Shown piece after piece: positions 6,644-13,601 of a stretch of DNA of 13,656 bases. Every line of letters starts with the position of its first letter. The stretch's first letter is position 1. The stretch lies in NCBI GenBank assembly GCA_005798205.1, contig SYKJ01000147.1, positions 1 through 13,656 on the forward strand, read 5' to 3'. The translations under genes and the position numbers were made by a program. Source of the DNA: Bacteroidota bacterium (GTDB lineage: Bacteria > Bacteroidota > Bacteroidia > Flavobacteriales > Crocinitomicaceae). Below the pieces are notes generated by a model. The model ran no database searches, was not told the DNA's origin, and worked only from the letters and a program-made list of their open reading frames with translations.

Positions 6644-7729
6644 CTATTTTTTTGGTTTTGACAATTTCACGCTTAAAGAAAAAACATGGGTGTAATAATT
6701 TGCTTCAGAGGCACCTAAGCGAGTAAATGCGTAATCTAAATTAAACCCTTTAAAGCCAACTCCAAGACCGATATTTGGTTGAACGCCCCAATAAGAAGTA
6801 CTATCTATATTTGAGAATTTTTGAATATTAGAAAGTCCACCGCGAACTGTAACTAGTGATTTATACCCAACGAAAATTCCAAAATGAGGATCAAGTGAAA
6901 TAGCATTTGATTGAATTAAAGTATTTCTTCTTCCGTCACTTGTCATATCAATGTCAATTTCACCTCCAATATTTATTCCTTTTTTTCCTAAATCAAATTT
7001 ACATGCACTTGCGAAGATAAAACGTGGAAGTGTTAATTCAATACCATCTTTAGGTAAAGAATTTCCTGTACTCAAGAAAACGTCTGTTGTTTCTTGATTT
7101 ATATCAAAAACCCAAGCATTAAAAGTTGTTGTTACATCTCTTGCCATCAGTCCAAAACGCCAATTTTTCGGAGCTTGATACTGCAAGCCAGCATCTAAGC
7201 CAAAACCCCAAGATCTTGCAAAATCTCCAATATTGCGGTAAATAACCTTCGCTGTTCCCCCAACACTTAGGCCAGGAAAATTTAATTTTTTAGCATAGGA
7301 AAATAAAAAAGCGTAGTCGCCTGCAGAAAAATTAGTGACATTATTGTAATTAATAACACCATTATTATCTATCAATTGAGTAGTGTTTGGAATATCGTCC
7401 ACACCAAATCGAATGACTGCAAATCCAATTGTACTTTTTGAATTTATCGAATGTGCAAGACCCAAATAGTCGTACTTGGCAATACCTGCAAAGTATTCCG
7501 AATGCATAAATGAAACATCCAACCATTTATTAACGTTGCTTAAGCCAGCAGGATTCCAATAAATTGAATTTACATCATTTGTAGATGCAGCTACTGCGTT
7601 TCCCATTCCAAGTGATGAAGCACCCACACCCAAAGAAAGAAATTCATTTGAGTATTTAGGCGCAGAAATTTGAGAAAATAACTCTAATGAAAATAGTAAA
7701 GAAAAAAAGAATCCAAAAAAAATACGCAT
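6644..7729 (-). CDS. PorV/PorQ-family outer-membrane beta-barrel protein
   Basis: A 361-residue exported protein. The N terminus is a signal peptide (hydrophobic residues ~3-18, probable cleavage after LFSQ at ~20). The mature part opens with GASSLGMGNA at 36-45 and VNSIYWNPAGL at 53-63, the signature of the FadL-like PorV/PorQ/UPF0164 family. Alternating beta strands follow to a strand-like C terminus (FSLSVKLSKPKK). PorV and PorQ work with the type IX secretion sortase complex: PorV shuttles cargo to PorU and PorQ is linked to the attachment complex. The motifs match neither canonical protein closely, so only the broad family is called. A T9SS link is plausible because a T9SS cargo gene lies ~1.3 kb away, but not in the same operon. 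No perfect TAnnTTTG occurs upstream; TTATTTTG at 7788-7795 (minus strand) is one mismatch off. Confidence 0.85.
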   Translation of the reverse strand: MRIFFGFFFSLLFSLELFSQISAPKYSNEFLSLGVGASSLGMGNAVAASTNDVNSIYWNPAGLSNVNKWLDVSFMHSEYFAGIAKYDYLGLAHSINSKSTIGFAVIRFGVDDIPNTTQLIDNNGVINYNNVTNFSAGDYAFLFSYAKKLNFPGLSVGGTAKVIYRNIGDFARSWGFGLDAGLQYQAPKNWRFGLMARDVTTTFNAWVFDINQETTDVFLSTGNSLPKDGIELTLPRFIFASACKFDLGKKGINIGGEIDIDMTSDGRRNTLIQSNAISLDPHFGIFVGYKSLVTVRGGLSNIQKFSNIDSTSYWGVQPNIGLGVGFKGFNLDYAFTRLGASEANYYTHVFSLSVKLSKPKK

Positions 7730-7852
7730 AGAAAGTTTTTACAATTAATAACATTTACTTTACTAAAAAATTGTGTTATTTGCAGAACAAAATAATAATT
7801 CTAAGTAGTAAAGGTATGTATTCAAATAACAATCAAATGATTCTTGACAATT

Positions 7853-8698
7853 ATGTTTAATATTCCAAACTTGTTAACCGGATGCAATATGATCTGTGGC
7901 TTTATTGCCATACTTCTTGCTTTATTTGGGAGAATAGATTTAGCTCCATTTGTAATTTTTATTGGTCTAATAATTGATTTTTTAGATGGATTTATTGCTA
8001 GAAAATTGAAAATTCAAGGTGAAATGGGAAAACAACTAGATTCTCTTGCTGATTTGGTTACTTTCGGTTTAGCACCTGGCGTTTTCATGATGATAATGAT
8101 CATTCTTGGTATAGATAACAGTGCTTTGATATCAAATCAAGATGGAGCTGCAGCTCAAATATCTGATACAGAACATTATGTTTTTTTTCAAATATGGTCG
8201 TGGATGCAAGCACTTGTTTATGGTGTTCCCAACAATTTTGATGCATCTATTAAATTCTTGCCTTTTGTGGCATTAATTATCCCCTTTTTGGCCATGTTTC
8301 GCTTGGCGAAATTTAATCTCGATAAGCGACAAGATGATCGTTTCCGAGGAGTTCCAACTCCAACAAATACAATTTTTTTTCTTTTTTTTCCTCTTTACTT
8401 TTCGCTAAATCTAAATCAATGGGAACATCAAGAAAAATTTATTTTAGTTCTATTTGATTGTTACACACTATCAGTAATTACAATATTATTTTCACTATTA
8501 ATGATTATTGACACCCCTTTAATTTCTCTAAAATTTAAGACCTGGAATTGGAATGAAAATAAATTTCGCTACATTCTAGTTGGAAGCTCGTTGATAATTA
8601 TTTTTCTGTTTTGGATTTGGGCAATTCCCATTATTGTATTTTTGTATTTAGTCTTATCACTTATTGAAAATTACCAAATTAAGAAAAATGAAATTTAA
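7853..8698 (+). CDS. pssA: CDP-diacylglycerol--serine O-phosphatidyltransferase
   Basis: An integral inner-membrane enzyme of 281 residues that makes phosphatidylserine from CDP-diacylglycerol and serine, the precursor of phosphatidylethanolamine. The CDP-alcohol phosphatidyltransferase signature D-x2-DG-x2-AR-x8-G-x3-D-x3-D is complete: Asp42, Asp45-Gly46, Ala49-Arg50, Gly59, Asp63 and Asp67. The N-terminal IPNLLTGCNMICG segment is typical of the type II PssA. A PFVALIIPFLAMFRLAKFN segment with the later RGVPTP motif also fits PssA rather than PgsA. Several hydrophobic helices follow up to the C terminus. The start is set at ATG 7853; an in-frame TTG at 7844 adds only three residues. The last 11 bp overlap purS. 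No phosphatidylserine decarboxylase gene lies in the window. Confidence 0.93.
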   Translation: MFNIPNLLTGCNMICGFIAILLALFGRIDLAPFVIFIGLIIDFLDGFIARKLKIQGEMGKQLDSLADLVTFGLAPGVFMMIMIILGIDNSALISNQDGAAAQISDTEHYVFFQIWSWMQALVYGVPNNFDASIKFLPFVALIIPFLAMFRLAKFNLDKRQDDRFRGVPTPTNTIFFLFFPLYFSLNLNQWEHQEKFILVLFDCYTLSVITILFSLLMIIDTPLISLKFKTWNWNENKFRYILVGSSLIIIFLFWIWAIPIIVFLYLVLSLIENYQIKKNEI

Positions 8699-8948
8699 AG
8701 CTGAAATAGATGTAATGCCGCACGATGCATTGTTAGATCCTCAAGGAAAAGCTGTCTCCAATACTATGATAAATATCGGCTTACCTGAAATTAATGGAGT
8801 AAGAATAGGCAAACACATTCGGCTTTTTATAAATGCTGATTCAAAAGAGGATGCAACAAAAAAAGTAGATGATGCATGTAAAAAAATGCTTGTCAATCAA
8901 ATTATGGAAAGCTATTCGTTCTCTATTGAAGTTTTCAATGAAAAATAA
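8688..8948 (+). CDS. purS: Phosphoribosylformylglycinamidine synthase subunit PurS
   Basis: A protein of 86 residues. PurS is the small dimeric subunit that bridges PurL and the glutaminase PurQ in the three-part FGAM synthase of purine synthesis. The signature is clear: MKFKAEIDVMP at the start, ALLDPQGKAV at 14-23, VRIGKHI at 38-44 and a DDACKKMLVNQIMESYSF segment at 61-78. The ATG at 8688 matches the family start exactly; an in-frame ATG at 8664 would add eight residues with no family counterpart. It overlaps the end of pssA by 11 bp in another frame, implying co-transcription and probably translational coupling. purL and purQ are not in the window. Many Bacteroidota have the long single-chain PurL, which does not need PurS, so this genome's PurL type is worth knowing. 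Confidence 0.93.
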   Translation: MKFKAEIDVMPHDALLDPQGKAVSNTMINIGLPEINGVRIGKHIRLFINADSKEDATKKVDDACKKMLVNQIMESYSFSIEVFNEK

Positions 8949-8993
8949 CAAATAAAAAAAAACAACTTTAAGAATGTTTTAATTTCAATATTT

Positions 8994-11621
8994 ATGTTAG
9001 CGAATTCTCGTTTTATCGTAATTATTTTTTTTAATTTATTCTCTTACTTTTTTTCTCAACAAACTAATGCACAAACTATTTCTGGTACTGTCAATTCTTA
9101 TACCAGCGTTACTAATGTCACCATAAATTCAGTAACTGTCTCTGATGCATCTTCTTTTGATGTTGGCGATTATGCTCTTTTAATTCAAATGAAAGGTGCC
9201 ACGATAACTACAGGCAATGTTCAAGCTTTTGGGGCCATTACCAACCTAAATAATGCTGGAAATTTTGAATTTGCAACGATTCTTTCAAAAGTTGGAAATA
9301 CCTTGACTTTTGAGTCTAATCTATGTAAATCATATACAGTAAGTGGTTTTGTTCAATTGGTAAAAATACCGGTCTATAACAATGTTACTATTTTAGGAAC
9401 AGTAACTAGTCAACCCTGGAATGGCACCACTGGTGGAATTGTAGCCATAAAAGCGACTGGAAGTATAACGTTTAACTCCGACATAAATGTTTCTGGTGCT
9501 GGTTTTGTTGGGGGTACTTTCACAACAGGTTTTTTTAATTGTGGTGATATGAATTGGGCCAATTCATCTAATAATGCTGGAAAAAAAGGGGAAGGAATAG
9601 CTGTAGCTCCAGCGGGGCAAGATGGAAATCGAGCACCTTTAGCAAATGGTGGAGGTGGTTCAAATACTGGAAATCCTGGATCAGGCGGAGGTGGAAATGG
9701 TGGATCAGGAGGAAGGGGTGGAAGTGAATGGTATGGAAGCTGCCAATTAGATGCTACTTTTGGTGTAGGTGGTTTTGGATTGAATTATTCTAATTATAAA
9801 GCATTTTTAGGTGGTGGTGGTGGTGGTGGATATCGCGATAATGGCTTGACGGCAACAGCGGGTAGCAATGGTGGAGGTATGGTATTTTTAATTTCTCCAC
9901 TCATCAATGGAAATAATAACTATATCAATGCAAGTGGGGCAAATGTAATAGGCAATTCGGATTCAGAAGGTGCAGGTGGTGGTGGTGCAGGTGGATGTGT
10001 TTACCTTATCACCAATACAGTTTCTTCATCGCTAAATATTGACGTAAAAGGTGGAAAGGGCGGTGATATTTTTAGTACTTTATGGGTTTCTGCCTGCCAC
10101 GGACCTGGAGGAGGCGGTGGCGGTGGAACTGTTGCTTTTTCTACTCCAAGTGCTCCAGCAAATATACTAACGCAAATTGCAGGTGGTAATTCTGGAATGG
10201 TACTTCATACCGGCCCAGCTTGTGCGGGATCTAGTCATGGAGCAACACCAGGGACAAATGGACAACTACTATTCAATTATCAACTTCCTATTGCCGGCCC
10301 TAGTCCTAATCTTGGAGTAGATACCGCTATTTGTCCCGGACAAAGTATCACATTGACATTAGACACAATTTTCCCAAGTTATTTGTGGAGTAACGGAGCT
10401 AATACCTCTAATATTCAAGTGAGTGCCCCAGGCGTTTATTGGGTTGAGGTTCCTAGTGTATGTGGATTTGCCAGGGATTCTATCGTAGTGGCATTAAATT
10501 CAATTTCAGTTAATCTAGGTCCTGATTTATCCTTTTGTGAAGGAGATTCTTTAGTTATTCAAGTAAATGGAAATTTTAGTAGCCAAGTTTGGTCAAATGG
10601 TGCTGTTTCTTCTGCTATTACAACTTATGTAGGTGGTATATTTAATGTTGATGTTTATGATATTAACGGCTGTACGGATAGTGATGCCATTATTATATCT
10701 GAACTACCAATAACAAATAGTAATGTCAGTGACTCTTTTTGTATCAATTCAAGTTATAATTTTAACGGCCTAATTCTTTCTGCTGCAGGAAATTATACCG
10801 ATACCTTACAAAATAGTAATGGCTGCGATTCTATTATTTACTTGAGCCTTTCTTCCATGGCCCTGCCTGTCATTAGTATAAATGATGAATCAATTTGTGA
10901 GGGTGAATCAGCTACTTTAACTCCTTCAGGAGCTCTTAGTTACCTATGGTCACCCACTCTTCCTCAAGAAATAAATGGAAGTCTAATAGTATTTCCAACT
11001 ACCTCTTCCACTTACCAGGTTATTGGGACAAATCAAAACGGATGTGCTTCACAACCCGAAAATGTAATAGTAACAGTTTATCCTAATCCCACGGCAAATT
11101 TTTATTTTAGTCCTTCCACTATTTCAATAGGAGATCCCATAGGACATATAGTGAATACTTCTATTGGTGGAATTTTTAATACTTGGACAATAGAGGGGAA
11201 TAGTTTTATTCAAAACCAAACTGAATTTGATTATACATTTCCATTTTCTGAAGGATTTCAATTGGTCACGCTAGTAGTAGAGTCTTCATTTGGATGTATA
11301 AATTCAACTTTCAATAGTATTCAAATAATAAATGATTTTTTTGTGTACATTCCGAATACTTTCACACCCGATGGTGACGAGTGCAATAATGTCTTTCAGC
11401 CTATATTTTCGGGAGAGGTAGATCCTTCAAATTTTGGATTTTGGATTTACAATCGATGGGGAGAGTTAGTTTTTGAGAGTCATGATGTTACTGCATATTG
11501 GGACGGTAATTATGGTCAGAGCAGAGCAATAGATGGACTATATTCTTATTTTTTAAGCTACAGTGAAAGTTCAAGTGAAGAGGTAAAAACTTTAGTTGGT
11601 AGTATATCCTTACTAAAATAG
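8994..11621 (+). CDS. Secreted modular glycine-rich protein with a gliding-motility/T9SS C-terminal domain
   Basis: An 875-residue surface protein. Order: signal peptide (~1-26, cleavage likely after the TNA or NAQ site); a beta-rich N-terminal domain (~28-135); a repeat region with Gly-rich inserts (~145-402) that looks like a beta-helix; Ig/PKD-like modules (~438-698) with recurring C-x-G-x-S, LWS or WSNG, and xGC motifs; a PKD-like domain (~699-781); and a C-terminal domain (782-875). The last carries VYIPNTFTPDGDECNNVFQP, WIYNRWGELVFES, YWDG and DGLYSYFLSY, which is the CHU_C/TIGR04131 gliding-motility type. It should be exported by Sec and then the type IX system and kept on the surface or released. 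Adhesion is a reasonable guess. No catalytic motif was seen. No promoter was found in the 45 bp after purS, so it may be read from upstream. Confidence 0.88.
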   Translation: MLANSRFIVIIFFNLFSYFFSQQTNAQTISGTVNSYTSVTNVTINSVTVSDASSFDVGDYALLIQMKGATITTGNVQAFGAITNLNNAGNFEFATILSKVGNTLTFESNLCKSYTVSGFVQLVKIPVYNNVTILGTVTSQPWNGTTGGIVAIKATGSITFNSDINVSGAGFVGGTFTTGFFNCGDMNWANSSNNAGKKGEGIAVAPAGQDGNRAPLANGGGGSNTGNPGSGGGGNGGSGGRGGSEWYGSCQLDATFGVGGFGLNYSNYKAFLGGGGGGGYRDNGLTATAGSNGGGMVFLISPLINGNNNYINASGANVIGNSDSEGAGGGGAGGCVYLITNTVSSSLNIDVKGGKGGDIFSTLWVSACHGPGGGGGGGTVAFSTPSAPANILTQIAGGNSGMVLHTGPACAGSSHGATPGTNGQLLFNYQLPIAGPSPNLGVDTAICPGQSITLTLDTIFPSYLWSNGANTSNIQVSAPGVYWVEVPSVCGFARDSIVVALNSISVNLGPDLSFCEGDSLVIQVNGNFSSQVWSNGAVSSAITTYVGGIFNVDVYDINGCTDSDAIIISELPITNSNVSDSFCINSSYNFNGLILSAAGNYTDTLQNSNGCDSIIYLSLSSMALPVISINDESICEGESATLTPSGALSYLWSPTLPQEINGSLIVFPTTSSTYQVIGTNQNGCASQPENVIVTVYPNPTANFYFSPSTISIGDPIGHIVNTSIGGIFNTWTIEGNSFIQNQTEFDYTFPFSEGFQLVTLVVESSFGCINSTFNSIQIINDFFVYIPNTFTPDGDECNNVFQPIFSGEVDPSNFGFWIYNRWGELVFESHDVTAYWDGNYGQSRAIDGLYSYFLSYSESSSEEVKTLVGSISLLK
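9432..10199 (+). repeat. Four degenerate beta-helix-like repeats separated by glycine-rich inserts
   Basis: In the surface protein, units at residues 147-172, 294-319, 333-358 and 377-402 share GG-x-V-x-(I/L/F), about nine residues, then (I/L)-x-x-x-G-(A/G). The first two align without gaps over 25 residues, including IN(V/A)SGA. Poly-glycine stretches lie between or before them (218-243, 273-279, 328-334, 372-378). The pattern suggests successive rungs with Gly-rich excursions. The structure is inference. Confidence 0.5.
9810..9830 (+). repeat. In-frame (GGT)6-GGA trinucleotide tract
   Basis: Six GGT codons and one GGA encode Gly273-279 of the surface protein. Slippage here would change the glycine count by whole codons without breaking the frame. 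Confidence 0.8.
10305..11087 (+). repeat. Tandem Ig/PKD-like modules in the surface protein
   Basis: Modules at residues 438-502, 506-569, 571-622 and 626-698. Three of them carry a Cys-x-Gly-x-Ser motif near the start (CPGQS, CEGDS, CEGES) and a YLWS or VWSNG strand. The shorter module at 571-622 has the FNG, AGNYTDTL and GCDSI motifs common in Bacteroidota surface proteins. The modules are diverged at the DNA level, so recombination between them is unlikely. Confidence 0.65.
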
Positions 11622-11672
11622 TATAAATTCTAATTTTCAGGGATTTCTTAGCAAATAAAATTATTTATTATC

Positions 11673-11680
11673 TATTTTTG
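11673..11680 (+). promoter_or_regulatory. Bacteroidota-type -7 element for the DUF456 gene
   Basis: TATTTTTG fully matches TAnnTTTG, 32 bp before the ATG at 11713, giving a leader of about 28 nt. No TTG is seen at the -33 position, so support is partial. Confidence 0.45.
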
Positions 11681-11712
11681 AGAATTAATAAACAAAATAT
11701 TTGCGAAGTTTT

Positions 11713-12210
11713 ATGGAATTCATTATTATAATTATTGGATTCGTATTTATGATAATTGGGATTTTAGGTAGTTTTTTACCTATTCTACCTGGTCCTATTA
11801 TAAGTTGGTGTGGCATAGCACTTTTGTATTTCTCAAGCGTAGTTCCAATTAATTATTGGATTCTTGGAATAACTTTTCTAATTACTATAATAGTATCTGT
11901 TTTAGATTATGTGATTCCGAGTCAAGGAACTAAAAAATTTGGTGGAAGCTCATATGGGATTTGGGGAACGAATATTGGATTAATTGTTGGGATTCTCTCT
12001 CCAATTCCTTTTGGATTTATTACTGGTCCATTTGTTGGGGCATTTATTGGCGAGTTGATTTATAACAAAAAAGACCAAAAACGAGCACTAAAAGCAGCAA
12101 CGGGTTCTTTTATCGGATTTCTAGCATCTAGTTTTGTCAAATTTTTACTCTGTATGGTGCTAATGGGATTATACGTTTGGATAATTTGGGAAAATATGTC
12201 TTTTAAATAG
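11713..12210 (+). CDS. DUF456 family membrane protein
   Basis: A 165-residue inner-membrane protein. The family hallmarks are present: LGSFLPILPGPIISW at 18-32 in the first helical hairpin, PSQGTKKFGGSSYGIWG at 69-85 as the polar loop, then IGLIVG, GPFVGAFIGEL at 105-115 and a KRALKAATGSFIGFLASSF segment at 123-141. Glycine-rich helices of the last two blocks resemble a repeated helix-packing motif. About five membrane segments are visible (~2-40 as two, 50-66, 86-115 as one or two, 132-158). The function of DUF456 is not known. ATG 11713 was preferred over the TTG at 11701, which would add only MRSF. It is flanked by the surface-protein gene (91-bp gap) and a 122-bp gap before the membrane cluster, so it is probably transcribed alone. 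Confidence 0.88.
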   Translation: MEFIIIIIGFVFMIIGILGSFLPILPGPIISWCGIALLYFSSVVPINYWILGITFLITIIVSVLDYVIPSQGTKKFGGSSYGIWGTNIGLIVGILSPIPFGFITGPFVGAFIGELIYNKKDQKRALKAATGSFIGFLASSFVKFLLCMVLMGLYVWIIWENMSFK

Positions 12211-12299
12211 CACATAGAGAATTCTTTTTAGCATTAAGCTATTGAAAAGAGTGTTTTTAAGTTACTTGAAATTTAAAACATCAATTTAAAAATTAAGAG

Positions 12300-12313
12300 T
12301 GAACATTTGTTCA
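12300..12313. promoter_or_regulatory. 14-bp dyad TGAACA-TT-TGTTCA, candidate operator
   Basis: Perfect 6-bp arms around a 2-bp centre, ending 19 bp before the ATG at 12333. It overlaps AACATTTG, a one-mismatch -7 element at 12302-12309, so a repressor bound there would block initiation. Both roles are inferred. Confidence 0.4.
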
Positions 12314-12332
12314 TCATCTTTGTTTAAATCAA

Positions 12333-13247
12333 ATGGTTAAATTTTTAAAAAAAAATTATGAATTGTTTCTTTCAGATGAAACCCAAAAAGTCAGTGAAAG
12401 AGTTATTTTAAAAATCGCCATTGCAAGTTTTTTAATCCATCTGTCTATCATTTGTCTAGTAGATTTTGGACTTATTAAAATGGAAAATCCTTCGGACTTT
12501 TTTCAAAATCCAATTGCCGCAATCTACACACCATTTTCATTTATTTTAATTTACGAAGTTTATTTATTAATTTATTATATCCCTAAATCGTTTACAACTT
12601 ACATTAGTAAGCAATATGAAATTATTGTACTTATAATTATACGTAGACTATTTAAGGATTTATCCTCACTTTCACTATCACCAAACTGGTTCAAAATCAA
12701 ATACGATCTTCAATTTACATATGATTTAGTGGCATCTGTTCTGCTCTTCTTTCTCATCTTTCTTTTCTACAAACAAAGCAAGCTTCGGTTTTCAAATGAA
12801 GATAACAACACTTATCAATCCGAAAATATTTTGAGTTTTATTAAAGTAAAAAAATTACTTGCAACAATTCTTGTTCCTGTTGTTTTTGTTCTTGCAATTT
12901 ATTCACTAATTAATTGGTTATTCCAAACTTATAATTCAACTAATAATGCTGAAATTGCATTTAGTAATATAAATAATGTTTTTTTCGAACAGTTTTTTAC
13001 AATTCTAATTATTGTCGATGTTATTTTACTGTTGTTTTCCTTTTTTCATACCGATCAGTTCCATAAAGTAATTAGAAATTCTGGTTTTATTATTTCAACT
13101 ATCCTCATTAGAATCTCATTTTCAGTGAGTGGTCTATTAAATACAGTTCTAATTACCTCAGCAATTATTTTTGGATTGCTGATTTTATTCATCTACAATA
13201 AATTTGAAAAACAACTTGCATTAGAAAAAAATCTTTTTAATAACTAA
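12333..13247 (+). CDS. Uncharacterised multi-spanning membrane protein (304 aa)
   Basis: I do not recognise the family. The protein is Phe/Ile/Leu-rich with about six to seven membrane segments: ~26-46, 61-84, 131-147, 174-197, 219-238 and 250-288 (probably two). The N terminus is basic and polar (residues 1-24), so it likely faces the cytoplasm. A conspicuous block at ~86-110 (FTTYISKQYEIIVLIIIRRL, then FKDL) puts Arg104, Arg105 and Lys108 next to a hydrophobic stretch. It could be a membrane-embedded or interfacial charged helix. A polar linker at 148-170 (KQSKLRFSNEDNN region) separates two three-helix halves. The end has a charged tail (NKFEKQLALEKN). No enzyme or transporter signature was seen. 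Two very small membrane-protein genes follow closely, so it leads a likely three-gene operon. The start is the only ATG that includes the full polar N terminus. Confidence 0.8.
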   Translation: MVKFLKKNYELFLSDETQKVSERVILKIAIASFLIHLSIICLVDFGLIKMENPSDFFQNPIAAIYTPFSFILIYEVYLLIYYIPKSFTTYISKQYEIIVLIIIRRLFKDLSSLSLSPNWFKIKYDLQFTYDLVASVLLFFLIFLFYKQSKLRFSNEDNNTYQSENILSFIKVKKLLATILVPVVFVLAIYSLINWLFQTYNSTNNAEIAFSNINNVFFEQFFTILIIVDVILLLFSFFHTDQFHKVIRNSGFIISTILIRISFSVSGLLNTVLITSAIIFGLLILFIYNKFEKQLALEKNLFNN

Positions 13248-13257
13248 AACTTAATAT

Positions 13258-13437
13258 ATGTTTAAGAATTTTACATCATCTGATAAAATATTATTTATAG
13301 CGGCATTTTTGTCACTTATTTTTTCTGAAATACTTTATTTTCTAGGAAACAAACAAGACGCCAGTTTTATTGGTATTTGGGTTCCCTCTATTTTAGCTTT
13401 TGGAATATATTTAAAACTTATAAATTCAAAAAAATGA
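13258..13437 (+). CDS. Small two-helix membrane protein (59 aa)
   Basis: The ATG lies 10 bp after the stop of the 304-residue gene, and the TGA overlaps the next ATG (ATGA). The protein has a short polar start (MFKNFTSSDK), helix one at ~11-29 (ILFIAAFLSLIFSEILYFL), a polar turn (GNKQDAS) and helix two at ~36-55 containing GIWVPSILAFGIYLKL, then the basic end NSKK. This is a helical hairpin with both ends probably cytoplasmic. The IWVPSILAFG segment, with Trp and Pro inside a helix, looks conserved in style. I cannot assign a function. The tight spacing on both sides and clean frame support a real gene despite its length. Confidence 0.7.
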   Translation: MFKNFTSSDKILFIAAFLSLIFSEILYFLGNKQDASFIGIWVPSILAFGIYLKLINSKK

Positions 13438-13553
13438 TTGATTTTATCCCCTACTTTGCTGGCTTTATTACACTTCTTTTTGGTATTGCATTTGGCCTAT
13501 CAATCATTAATGCTAACAAAATAAACAATGACAAAAACAAAAAAGATAATTAA
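13434..13553 (+). CDS. Very small single-helix membrane protein (39 aa)
   Basis: The ATG overlaps the stop of the preceding gene as ATGA, a classic coupled arrangement. Residues 1-3 are polar, ~4-26 form one hydrophobic helix with glycine spacing (AGFITLLFGIAFG), and the remainder is a hydrophilic, lysine- and asparagine-rich tail (NANKINNDKNKKDN). By the positive-inside rule the tail should be cytoplasmic. It looks like a small accessory subunit of a membrane complex, comparable in architecture to CydX/KdpF-like peptides, but no sequence relation to them is claimed. Confidence 0.55.
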   Translation: MIDFIPYFAGFITLLFGIAFGLSIINANKINNDKNKKDN

Positions 13554-13586
13554 TTGTTATTGATGAATATTTTTTGATTTAATATT

Positions 13587-13601
13587 AATTGTATTACAAT
13601 T
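13587..13601. repeat. Short dyad AATTGT-ATT-ACAATT
   Basis: Perfect 6-bp arms around a 3-bp centre, 33 bp after the 39-residue gene. It is too weak and AT-rich for a terminator and no T-tract follows. It may be an operator for a following gene, or chance. Confidence 0.25.

Noticed and set aside
7747..7780. Inverted repeat AATAACA / TGTTATT upstream of the PorV/PorQ-family gene
   Set aside because: The arms are 7 bp of nearly pure A/T separated by 20 bp, readily expected by chance in this composition.
7844..7849. TTGACA resembling a sigma-70 -35 box
   Set aside because: It sits immediately before the pssA ATG, too close to act as a -35, and Bacteroidota use a different promoter consensus.
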